Of a stretch of DNA of 64,000 bases, positions 47,625 to 57,497 are shown in pieces (position 1 is the stretch's first letter; each line of letters opens with the position of its first letter). The notes beneath the pieces were generated by a model. It ran no database searches. It worked only from the letters and a program-made list of their open reading frames with translations, and had not been told where the DNA came from. Source of the stretch: Zanthoxylum bungeanum (Eukaryota > Streptophyta > Magnoliopsida > Sapindales > Rutaceae). Position numbers and translations under genes: made by a program. The stretch is taken from assembly GCA_019454045.1 (NCBI GenBank), contig SKCR01036132.1, positions 42,339 through 106,338 of the forward strand. The letters run 5' to 3'.

Positions 47625-47936
47625 AAAGACCATGTTTGCCAATTTATGAGAAAATTGGATAGAAAGCTTGTCCTTGACGCATAGACGTCAATAAAGCCGC
47701 TACTTTTCTTGTACATATTATATCTCTTTGTCTTTTACTAATAATTAGGATTTGTTTTGTTGTTTTCTTTTATTTTCTCCGACAGGATCCAGACCTTTTT
47801 GACTATCACGATTTATTTTACTGTTTAACTAATAATTGTCATTTGGCAGGTACTAGTGCTATTATTTTTACTCACCCTTTTCAGGTGTTATAAATTCAAC
47901 TCATCATTGCACTTTTGAAGGCATCCAGAGTAAAAC
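47625..47936 (+). other. Spacer with pyrimidine-rich tracts and candidate splice acceptors
   Basis: No gene. Three pyrimidine-rich tracts end in CAG near 47785 (TTTTCTCCGACAG), 47849 (CATTTGGCAG) and 47884 (CACCCTTTTCAG). They lie upstream of the LOG-like ATG at 47937, suitable positions for acceptors giving a spliced RNA for the downstream gene. Use is unproven. Confidence 0.35.
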
Positions 47937-48588
47937 ATGGAAGCCACTTCAAGAAGACGAGTTGAAAACATCTGTGTTTTACGGTATTAGTGTTGGTGCT
48001 AAACCAGAATATGTAGCGGCAGCAGAGGAATTGGGTCGAGTCTTAGCTGTAAGGAATATGCACTTAGTATATGGCGGTGGCAATCTTGGACTTATGGGGA
48101 TCGTTTCAAAGGCCGTACATGAAGGAGGCAGTCAAGTCTTGGGAATCATTCCAAAACCCTTGGTGGAAGCGAATCTTATTGGACCATCAAACGGAGAAGA
48201 ACTAATCGTGCCAGGTATGTTTGAATGACTGGTAGAAATGATTAATTGTGTTGATACTTTTATTGCTTTGCCAGGTTGCTTGGGCACAATGGAGGAAATT
48301 TTTACAGTACTATCTTGGGCGAACCTGAACATACACCAGAAACCGCTTGGACTGTACAACATTGATGGATTTTATGATTTTCTTTGTGTGTTTCTTGATG
48401 ATGCTCGGAGAAATGGGTTCGTGACAAAACCTCTGAAAGAACTCCTCTTCACTGCCAGAACTACCCAGGATTTACTTGACCAAATCTTGGCCTTTGAACC
48501 ATAAATTGACCATGTCCTTTCTAAGATAAAATGGTACGAGGATGATCGTGGTAAGAGGCGTCGTATAAATCTGGATCTTAACCTGTAA
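47937..48588 (+). pseudogene. LOG-like cytokinin riboside monophosphate phosphoribohydrolase, captured in G1
   Basis: ATG 47937 gives MEATSRRRVENICVF. After a net +1 frame change near 47979 (simplest: loss of two T from a T run), it continues YGISVGAKPEYVAAAEELGR, LVYGGGNLGLMGIVSKAVHE, VLGIIPKPLVEANL, VDTFIALPGCLGTMEEIFTV, LSWANLNIHQKPLGLYNIDG. That is the plant LOG fold in order. LOG enzymes release active cytokinin bases from nucleotide precursors in cytosol and nucleus. GGG.LGLMG and PGG.GT.EE are family motifs; here PGG is PGC. TGA 48226 replaces the conserved Arg of the MHQRKAEM-type motif, and TAA 48502 follows AFEP. The same frame runs on through HVLSKIKWYEDDRGKRRRIN to LDLNL and TAA 48586. 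No introns interrupt it, whereas plant LOG genes have several, so it came from a processed mRNA. It sits between integrase and 3' LTR on the element's coding strand. Confidence 0.88.
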
Positions 48589-48656
48589 CTTTTCATTTAG
48601 ATGTAGAATTTCAGCTAACCAGGTATGGTTTTCTATACTCTTCTACTACTGTTTAA

Positions 48657-48674
48657 GACATTGGGGACAATGTC
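48657..48674 (+). other. Small palindrome GACATTGGGGACAATGTC
   Basis: A perfect 7-bp stem (GACATTG/CAATGTC) around GGGA, directly followed by a purine tract at 48685-48697. It may be an RNA hairpin or mark an internal polypurine tract. Confidence 0.5.
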
Positions 48675-49112
48675 TCATTTATGTTTGGGGGAGGGGAATA
48701 GTTAATTAGTACCTTGTTTTTGTTGTTAGTCCAAAATTTTTCGAAAAATACAAAAAATTGAATTTTTTTTAGAAAAATTACAAAAATATTTTGTGTTTTT
48801 ATATTATTAATTTGATTAATCAGGTGAAATTGGAACAAGATAGCTGTGTAAGGAGTTTCCACTCCTGAGACGTATCTCAAACTTATTTTCGGAACAAGTT
48901 AATTTTTATTTATTTCATTTTAATTATTTAATTTGTGAATTCTCCATAAAACTGATTAAAATGGATCTTCATATGCTTAGTTGACAGGTATTATCAACAT
49001 ACATGGTAACATACAGACATAAGTTGTAATTGACAAGTTTGTAATATTCAGTGCTCTATTTTAATTGGAGGAAGCATCTAAAAAAGCGATGGGATAAAAA
49101 AAACGTCTAATA

Positions 49113-49213
49113 TCCGAGTTATTAAGTCCGTATGGGTGTTTTAACACCTAGAGCCCTAAAGCCAACTGGTTTGGGAGTCACTGGCCCAAAGCTTGCTACA
49201 TAGATCAAGGATG

Positions 49214-49252
<39 letters not shown>

Positions 49253-49360
49253 GAAGTCTGAGTAATTAAGTCCGTAGGGGTGTCTTAACACCTAGTGCCC
49301 TAAAGCCAACTGGTTTGGGAGTCACTGGCCCAACACTCGCTACATAGACGGAAGATATTG
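49113..49360 (+). repeat. Two-unit 105-bp repeat in the G1 3' region
   Basis: Unit 1 (49113-49217) and unit 2 (49257-49360) share TTAAGTCCGTA(T)GGGTGT, CCCTAAAGCCAACTGGTTTG and GGGAGTCACTGGCCCAA, with about ten differences by eye. They are separated by the AT run at 49221-49250. Confidence 0.85.
49221..49250. repeat. (AT)15 microsatellite
   Basis: Fifteen uninterrupted AT units between the two repeat copies of the G1 3' region. Confidence 0.95.
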
Positions 49361-49888
49361 TATATAAATAAAAAATAATAAAAAAATCAAAAAGAAAGAA
49401 AAAAAATCAGAAAAATGAGAAAAATTATTCCATTACTGTAAAAAGGTGTGAATTCTGATAAAACTTTAGGACAAAAATATTACTCTCTTCTCAACTGCAA
49501 TTGTGACTGTTGTGGGTAAAAATGAGTTGATTAATATTTTGTTGGCTGTGTACATGGAGAATGGTAAATATAATCAGAGAATTTACTTATTCAGTAATTT
49601 AGAAAGAAACAAAACAACTAGTAACTTGGAGTAGAAGTTTCACCTGCTTAATCACTAACTTCTTTATTCTCTTTGTCTATTGTCTTTTTGCTTTTGTGTG
49701 CATTAGTTTTACTATCTTTTTACTTTTGTAAAATGTTTATAGGTATCATTGTTGTAAACCCTCACGAGACTACAACTCGTCCACTAAGGACACCTAGGGG
49801 TTTAAAGGCTTGTTGCATACGCTAAATGCACCCGTGATCCTACGAAAGTGGCTTAGCTTAATTTTATTTTTATGTTATTTTGTGTTTT

Positions 49889-49923
49889 GCTCGAGGACTA
49901 GCAAAATGTTAGGTTTTGGGGTG
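49889..49923 (+). other. G1 polypurine tract region
   Basis: CTCGAGGACTAGC, then AAAATGTTAGGTTTTGGGGTG lies immediately 5' of the 3' LTR start TGATGAG, where the plus-strand primer should form. The tract is interrupted by pyrimidines, so it may be degraded. Confidence 0.55.
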
Positions 49924-51992
49924 TGATGAGTGGTACATGTATCACTATTTCCAACTCATTTGACCTAATATTTTGTATAGTTTCTTGAGTTTTGTGAATA
50001 TTTTGATGTGTTATGTGTTATTTTGTAGATTAATAAAGTTTCAGGACACTCTGGAGGAAATTTGGGGCCAAAACAGTGAAAAACAGACAAAAGGGAAAAA
50101 ATGTAATTTTCAGCGTCGTGACGCGCAACGCCTAACGTGCGCCATTTGCTAACATGCGGCAGGGACACGTGTCAAAATCTGTGAAGTTTGACTTTGCTAA
50201 CTTGCGTTGTGACACATGTTAACATCACAGTCGATCTGCTAACGTGAGTTGTGCCACATGTCATCATCCTATGGTGCCGACAATCGCCATCGCCACGTGT
50301 TGCCCCACGTGTCAGCCACGTCATCACCACGTCAGCAGAATATCGAGTCAACATTGCCACGTCACCGCCACGTCATCATAAACCAATCATCATTTGCCAC
50401 GTGTCGCAATCCTATGGTGCCGACAATCGCCATCGCCATGTGTTGCCACATCAACGCCACATCATCACCACGTCAGCGCCACATTAGTACAATTATTGAT
50501 TTAATCATCCACATCGCCACGTCATCGAATAAGAATCTGCACGGACCAATCAGCGCGTGACACGTCTTTGCGTCGCGACGTGAAACTATTCACGCGTCGC
50601 GATGCGGAGACCCTATCGACGCCTATAAATTCAGCTCGAAATTTCAATTTCATATGTACATTCCTCTCTGTAATTCTCTGAGTAAATAAGGAGTTTGTAT
50701 CTAGTTTTCTTTTAATTTCAGTTTTGTAATTAATTTAATTTTACTTTCTGTAATAGTAATAGTAATTTACTTTTTTTTCTTTTTCAGTTTTTACTATTCA
50801 GCTATGATGAGGTAACTTCTCCCTGCTAGGGTGAAAGGTAAATCTTTTACTATTGCTATTTAGATTAATCTCCCTTAATTATAATATATTCACTATTAAA
50901 ATTTGACTTAACGAGGATACCGCTATATTGGTCGATGGTAATCAATTATAAATTGGTTTTAACTTGACTAAGCATGGATATCGCCTGGTTGGTCGGTTGG
51001 TAATTACCGCCTATATGGCAGGTTTATGGACAAATAATGATACCACCTATATGGCTGGTCGGACTTAATTTGACTTAATCAGGTCACCCCCTATATGGCT
51101 GGTTGGTAAAATCATCACAAGTTAATATATCATATTGAGGGAGATATCTAAAATAGTAGTAGTAAAAGTAGATCCTTTAACCCTAGCAATTTATTTAATT
51201 TTACTTTTCAGCATTTACTTAACCGCATTTACTTTTCAGTATTTTACTTTATGCATTTTATTTTAACAGCCCTAGTTATGTGTCGTAACTAAGTTAGTTA
51301 TCTAGGGTTGTGATGAATTCCAATATCACCGGTTATAAGGGGTTAAATTATGGTTTGGGTAATATAAAAGTTTATTTATTGAGTCTTAGTCTTAATGCTT
51401 CTTGTTAACTGGCCTTTAATAAGATTGATTCGGTAAACTTAAAATGAACTTGGAAAAGAGATTTTAGGTTTAAGACCCTAGACTCTATAACCTACGATCT
51501 TCCTTGAGGATAGAGGACCCTTTAATAGATTTCCTTACATGATATGAATATACCTGTCGGGCGGGGGTAGCCATAATTAGAACTTAATCTTAATGAATTC
51601 AGATAACTTAATTGACATAGGAATATGATTAATTGGGTTACACTGGGTATTTGTAATTGATTATCGGAAGAGACTTTTACATAATTTTATTTTCCAGGTT
51701 AATAAACCAATTATCACTCAACTGTAAGATAACCACTTCATCTTTAAATAATATTGGAAGGATTCAAAACCCTGTATAGTTTTATAAATTTGAATTTTCT
51801 TTAATATACTTTCACGTCATTTTATTTACTTATTTTAATTTTTAATTTTGTAAGTCACAATCTCAATCAAAACAATCAATCCATTAGATACTAGTAATCA
51901 TTCGGCCTCATAAAAATTAATAGCATAAGTATTAAGTCATTGTGAGATCGATACTTTTTATACTACTTGAACGTGTGTGATTACGCCGGTCA
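49924..51992 (+). mobile_element. G1 3' LTR
   Basis: 2069 bp, TGATGAGTGG...CGCCGGTCA. It lacks the duplication of the 5' LTR and has lost about 17 bp near its end (ACTTGAACGTGTGTGATTACG against the 5' copy). Confidence 0.93.
50166..50630 (+). promoter_or_regulatory. G1 3' LTR promoter-like region
   Basis: CACGTG at 50166, 50294, 50306 and 50398, many CCACGTCA sites between, a GCGTCGCGACG motif near 50571, and TATAAAT at 50624-50630. It could drive read-out transcription into flanking DNA. Confidence 0.55.
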
Positions 51993-52609
51993 ATACCCAA
52001 TACACTATGATTCTCAATAAACCCAGAAGAGTCGTACACAGAACATGTTAAAGCCCCGGACGACGAAAACCAAAGCGTATTGATTGTCGCAAGTATTAGC
52101 GATGCAAGTCTCAGGTTAAGACCAAATACATCCAAGTCTTAGGTTAAGACCAAATACACCTATCCTGATTCGGATTCCCATAGACACATAGTCATACTAC
52201 CAATGGGATTCCGAGGGGTATATTTAGAGCGAAGCTATTTCTGTACCATCGGCAAACACAACCTCCTATCACACTTGCATAAGTATCCAATACTTAAATA
52301 TATGAGAATTATGCCGTTAAGCTTCCATAACGCGCACAAGTGCAATACTAGTTTATTCCGCATTATCGATGTCCAGTCTAGATAATACTACGACTAAGGA
52401 TATTTAATGATTAAACCGTTCATGGATTGATAATGTCTCATATCTTAGTAATCCGGAACTAATCATAAAGACTTTTATCATTTATATATGTTCAAGTAAT
52501 CTAATTACAAAATGATAAAATAGCAATTTCCTTTGTCACATAGTTAATTTGTACAAAAACCACAATGTCTTTTACAAATAGTGATGCTATGGGTCATAAT
52601 TGTCCAACA
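51993..52609 (-). mobile_element. C1 5' LTR, U3-side part
   Basis: It starts with the ATACC target duplication, then CAATACACTATGATTCTC, continuing the LTR cut at 39181. It ends GGTCATAATTGTCCAACA at 52609. A 28-bp tandem duplication (AAGTCT.AGGTTAAGACCAAATACA) lies at 52105-52160. Confidence 0.9.
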
Positions 52610-54471
52610 TATGTCTGACTTCTCATCCTCATGAAGATCTTGGACTTTCATTTGTTAAGTGCTAAAAACCCATTCTACCCTTCTTCAGGCTTCAAAGTTT
52701 CTTGAGCCAGAAAATCACCATCAACACAACTAAATGGACTTATATTTGGTATCTGAGATATTTTAAAAAAAATAAATTAGGATGAAACTATTTGTATTCT
52801 AAAATTTTATTTGAACGCACATATTTTAGTAAATTTATTTATTATTAAAATACCTATTATATTAATTACTGTTAAGGATTACTTATAATAGGTAAAAATA
52901 TAATATTTCTCTCCACACTCATTAGCCACACTCTTTCATCCTTACTAAAATACTTCTGAGGAACTAAAAAAAATTATTAAAATACTTTCCAAACTTATTA
53001 TACAAATATCATTATTGAAAATGATAAAAAGATGAAGAAAACTAAATTCTTTACCTAAATCAGGTACATTGTTGCCACTTTCATCTAACTTTCAATAAGT
53101 TTTTTAACTGTTATTTGAAGAAGTTTTTTTAATATTTTTCTGTTATATTATATTTCTTGTATTTTGTTGTACTATTTTATTTTTCCTAGTGAGACCAATA
53201 TAAGTGGCATATGATTGTCTTGATGTATTTTCCTTTACTACAACTTTAATTTTTGTTTTTGATATTTTTCACGTGTAGAATGAGATTTGCAAATAAATTT
53301 TATAAAATTGTAGATATCTTTTTATTCTAGTTAAATAGATTTTAGTTTAAAAAAGTGTTTTATGCTAATTTTTTTAGTGTATTGAATATTTCAAAGAGAA
53401 TATAGAGTAAAAAAAGTTAAGTGAATTAAAATATTTTAATTGAGGGTTTTTTTAGTATATTGAAGAGTGTACAAAGTAAAATTTTAATTTTTAAATTTAT
53501 CATATGAGTGTACATAGTAAAAGTGTTTAAAAAAAAATTTAGAGTGTAAATAATCTCACCCAAAAATTATGGTTATTAATTATTGAATAATAATTTATAT
53601 ATAACTAAATTTTAATCATGTTGTTAGGTTTTGAGTATTGGTAAATTTCATATGTAAACTTGGCTAATTGAATTATAGTGGTTTCGGGACTTTAGCGTTT
53701 GAAAGAAGGTTCAAACGCATCTTGCAGAGAGCTGGTGTACGAAGAGCGTGTAAAAGAGGTACGTACGTTTGGTATACAAGTATGTCGACGGCCTTGAGTT
53801 GTTTTGAATTTTTTTAGACCCTAGATGAGTTCTTAAAATGAGACCCGTAGAGAATAATGATTAAAAAAATATATAAATCATATTATACACTAAAGTTTGA
53901 AATTTCTCTGAATTCGGGCCCATAATTTTGAGTCAAATTTGGGGAGCCCACCGACTGCGTGTTTCAACTCTCCCCAATGCCACCTCAGTGTGGGTTCGAA
54001 AGGAGGATCGAATGCTAATGCATATTTTACTAGAAAACGAGCATTTTAAAGGATAAAATTAAGTTTTGAAAAAACCTAACTTATAAATATTAAGTGTTGA
54101 TCTTCCTTTACAAGTGAGAAAGCATAAATACTTCTAGAAACCTCCTTAATCTTGAGAAATTCTTCCCTTGACATTTAAACCTAAAGTTCCATAGGATTTC
54201 TTTGTTGACCTTCAAAACACCAAAAACAAACCCTTAAAACTTGCGGAGTTCTGTGGGAGATTTGTTTGTCGAAGTTCCGATTGTTAAAGGCAAGTTCAAA
54301 TTTTGAATATCCAATAAAGAAGTTTCAGAGTTTTGGAGAATGGTACTTGGATGTGGGTTTGAAGAGTTGCTTCGAGTTATTACATTAGGGATTATAAAGT
54401 TTTCGAAGTTTTGTTATGTCAAAACTATTTGTGTAGAGTCTTCTTTACTAGTGGATTGTGGGTGATAGCTT
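52610..54471. other. AT-rich DNA without recognised genes
   Basis: 52610-53650 is very AT-rich with no frame of note and no clear repeat termini. 53690-54470 has more LTR-like texture (CGTGTAAAAGAGGTACGTACG, AACTCTCCCCAATGCCACC) and may be an old gypsy LTR remnant. No boundaries can be set. This is the only sizeable segment that might be pre-insertion host sequence. Confidence 0.4.
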
Positions 54472-54950
54472 TGTTGTGATAAAATATACACAATAGAGGA
54501 GATGTGAGAGAAAACTCTTCTTTTATATCACACAACAAAAGAATTACAAAGCTTCAAAATCAAGCTTTACAAAAAAACTCTCATCTCTCTTTACTCTATA
54601 TTATACAAATTTAGGGATGATGAAGAATGGTCTGGGAGCTCTTTTTTATAGTGCCTAAACCGTGTGAACAGTGTCACACGGTTTGGGACTTGATAGCAGC
54701 AAGCTGGAAGCAACTCCATCTCCATCAAGCTTTCGGTGGCCATCATTTCAACTTTCGGCTGCTGAGCTTGCATGCATTCTGCATGTATACTGCTGCTGAC
54801 TTCAAAAAATATCCCCCTCGGTGAAGATTTTCCCAAAATCTGAGCCGACCATCAATCATCCAAACGGGATCCTCAAAAGGATCCACTCTTGGCTGTATAT
54901 GTATGACTGCCTACGTACCCTGAGTTGGGATCAAGCCAATCGTAGTTCTC
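54472..54950 (-). mobile_element. C3 3' LTR
   Basis: Starts TGTTGTGATAAAATATAC and includes CCGTGTGAACAGTGTCACACGG, a perfect palindrome arm pair near 54658-54680. The right boundary is approximate. A polypurine tract (minus-strand GAGTGGGGAGATT) lies at about 54953-54967 and should mark it, but a clean TG start is not obvious. Confidence 0.75.
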
Positions 54951-54984
54951 TGAATCTCCCCACTCTGACTATGTGGAGAGTTTT

Positions 54985-55315
54985 GTCATCCCGGCTATGA
55001 CACGACAGATTTCAAGCTTCTCCTTCGGTAAAACCTTGGTAAACATATCGGCACCGTTGTCATCGGTGTGAATTTTCCTGACTTCTAACAGTTTTGAGAT
55101 CAGGACGTCCCGTATCCAGTGATACCTCACATTGATATGTTTTGACCTCGAGTGTGAAAAGTGGAATTCTTACCAAGGTAGATAGCACTCTGGCTATCAC
55201 ATTACAAAATGTACTTCTCCTACTTGAAACCCAATTCCTGGACGAATGTCTTCATCCACAGTAATTCCTTGCAAGCCGCTGTCACTGCAATGAAATTTTC
55301 CTCTGTTGTAGAATG
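54985..55315 (-). pseudogene. C3 RNase H
   Basis: Minus-strand translation gives TEENFIAVTAACKELLWMKT, then YCDSQSAIYLGKNSTFHSRS, KHINVRYHWIRDVLISKLLE and ADMFTKVLPKEKLEICR. These are the C-terminal RNase H blocks of Tork-like copia pol, with DSQSA holding a catalytic Asp. A stop splits the first two blocks. It was joined to 57498 before the solo LTR inserted. Confidence 0.88.
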
Positions 55316-57497
55316 TGTTAGGGTTGGTGCTCCGAGTGCCAATCCGGATCGTATTTATGTCCGATTCACAAATATGGACAGTTTCATTTTCCATAATATT
55401 ACTAATTTTAACAGTAGAACCCTTGTTTTTTATACACTTATTCGATTTAATTACGATTAGATATCTGATTACGATTAGATTGAAACTGAATCTAGTTCAA
55501 TGATGAGTGTATACTAGACAAAGACCCTAGGATTTACAGTATAGTGCGCAGTTACAACGCAGTTTGTAATTGACATTGGGAAGCGTACTATTAGTTGTAT
55601 ATCCTTAAATAAAGTTCCTGGTCAAGATTTACTAACATGGGTCGGTTAGTAAAATCCGCTGAGACCAGTACAGGTCGTATATCGTGACTTGGGTTCGATG
55701 GTTTATCCCAGTAAACCATGAGTCTCGAGAGACTCGTATAGACATGTAGGCGTTTATTTGATAAGACATTGAACGACTCACTGAAGGTTTCCTAATAGAT
55801 GGTAAACCAACGTCAATAGGAACCTTCTCGAGTTGAGCGAGCATAGTGGTCTTTCGACTTGAGATATCACTGTGGATATATGAGCTATCCTCCACACTTT
55901 GATATGTGGTCGTCATAATCCATGAGTGGGTGGATTATGGACACGAAATTAGATTTCGTGACGGATAAACCTAAACTTATAGAGTCCCACAATATGAAGT
56001 GTACTCGTTGAGCACTTGGGCAACTCGATATGAATAATACGAATTATTCATAATACTTCACCGGATTAAATGAGTTAATTTAGATCGTTTAATTGTTAAA
56101 CGATAACACATGCATTAGGGGATTTTGTCCGCTAATAATTATTGTGTATTTGTATTTGATACATAATACGATTAGGTACACATTAATTATTCGTCAAATG
56201 AGATTTTGACACATGCCATAAATATATATATTTATTATTTATTGTAAATAAAATACATATATAATAATAATTATATTAATTAATTATTTGGATATTAATT
56301 ATTAAATATTTAAATTATTAATTAATAAAATTTTCCATAAATGTTATGGAAGTTGTTTAATTATTATTGGAATATTTGGCTTGCTTTAAATATACTTTAT
56401 ATGTGTTCCAATTTGATTGGATTAGATAAAGTAAGTTTGATTTTAATTTGATTAAAGTAAAAAATGACAAAATTTCCCTTGGATGGCTTTTTAAAAAGGA
56501 AAAAGTTGATTTCTTCTTCACTTTTGATTACCATTTTCGTGAGCTCCATGAAAGAAAAATGGGTTTCAACTTTTCTTTGAAAATCCATGAAGAATTGAGA
56601 GAAAAATCAAGGAAAAAGCTTAGGATTCAAGGGAATTAAAGGTAATTCTTTATAACCCAAGCTTAGTAAATTTGATTTCTTATTCCTTGATAATATAGAA
56701 GGGTTTTAGGGTTCTTCAAATCTGAAAATTTTGGGGCTTTTGGCTTTGGTAGTTGAATTGGAAGTGGTTGAGCATGTGTGAAGTGAAATTGGTGAATATT
56801 ATTGTAATATTAGGGCAATTTATTCAATTGTTGAAGTTTTTCCATTTTAGAGTTATTGATCCACTCTAAATAGACTAGAATTGTTCTAGAGTTGTTCATT
56901 TGTGGTGGGACTCATTTGGTGATGGATTAATTAGATTAATCTTGTAGAAAATTGGATTTAAAGCATGAATTTTGGGCAATTTCGTTTTCTGTTATTGACC
57001 TATAAATGATTCTGATTTTATGATGAAATTTGTGTCTTTTGAATGTTTTGGATGCATTTTGGGAGTTGGCATTATTTCCGGAAAGTTTTCGGACTTGAAA
57101 TAAGCGAAAATGGCCAAAAACGGCGTTACCGGGTGGATTTTGAGCCAACCGGGTGACGGCTATGAAAACAGTGATTCCGTCACTGTTTGGGCAGCCTATG
57201 AACTGTCCCGACACTATTGGAGCTGACCTAGGCAATTTCCATAAGTGTCGGGTAGTCGGTTCGGTCAAAAACGCATTTTAGGCCATTTTGCGGAAAAACG
57301 GTTTTCGTAAAAGTTTCGCGAGTTTTCACCATATTTTATGTTGATATTTGATATTGAATAAATATGTTTAGGTGAAATATGAATAAATTATTCATATTAG
57401 ATATTGAATAATTTATTTAGTATTTTTGAAAAAGTTTTAAAATACGATTTCGCTTGGATCCACGCTTCCGCTGCGCCCCGACCCCAAAACCCCAACA
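55316..57497 (+). mobile_element. Solo LTR, second copy of the TGTTAGG...CCCCAACA family
   Basis: Starts TGTTAGGGTTGGTGCTC and ends CCCCAAAACCCCAACA. Flanks are GAATG (55311-55315) and GAAAG (57498-57502), one mismatch. 2182 bp without genes. It shares GAGACCAGTACAGGTCGTAT-type and ATGAGTCTCG.GAGACTCGTA blocks with 12047-14394. It interrupts C3 RNase H. Confidence 0.9.

Larger units (their letters stand above)
48589..49923 (+). other. G1 3' untranslated region
   Basis: No gene. It contains a short hairpin, purine tracts (TTTGGGGGAGGGG at 48685-48697), a two-unit repeat with a dinucleotide run, and a CTCGAGGACTAGCAAAATGTTAGG phrase just before the 3' LTR. This kind of long AT-rich 3' region with purine tracts is common in Athila elements. 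Confidence 0.6.
39182..51992 (+). mobile_element. Full-length Athila-type Ty3/gypsy element G1 with extra genes
   Basis: LTRs lie at 39182-41596 and 49924-51992 (TGATGAGTGG...CGCCGGTCA). The TSD is ACACC (39177-39181) and ATACC (51993-51997), differing by one base; removal restores the C1 LTR phrase GACATCACACCCAATACAC. The PBS matches tRNA-Asp. Domain order is gag, protease, RT, RNase H, integrase, the gypsy order. The protease (DLGASVNLMP) and gag blocks fit the Athila lineage. About 2.9 kb lies between the end of integrase (47022) and the 3' LTR. It carries an unknown 162-residue frame and a LOG-like gene, where Athila elements often have an env-like region. Confidence 0.95.
17388..52609 (-). 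mobile_element. Ty1/copia element C1, split by four later insertions
   Basis: C1 reads 5' to 3' from 52609 down. The 5' LTR is 51998-52609 plus 37880-39181. It is followed by a PBS at 37866-37878, a leader, gag from ATG 35683, protease and integrase to 29451, RT/RNase H 19760-18185, a polypurine tract, and the 3' LTR 18171-17388. Insertions are C2 (19761-29445), G2 (31138-33213), G3 (33611-35524) and G1 (39182-51992). Removing each rejoins homologous sequence, as judged against C2. The right flank after 52609 is TATGT; the left LTR is chimeric, so no matching TSD is expected or found. Lineage within copia is uncertain (Tork/Angela-like). Confidence 0.85.

Noticed and set aside
47937..48588. 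The LOG-like frame as an ordinary host gene
   Set aside because: It has no introns, lies between integrase and 3' LTR of a bounded element on its coding strand, and carries one frameshift and two stops.
52105..52160. 28-bp tandem duplication in the C1 5' LTR as a regulatory array
   Set aside because: Only two copies, absent from the other LTRs of the family; a simple local duplication.
52610..53650. Possible host gene in the AT-rich segment
   Set aside because: No frame over about 60 codons, no splice-consistent coding pattern or known motif was found.
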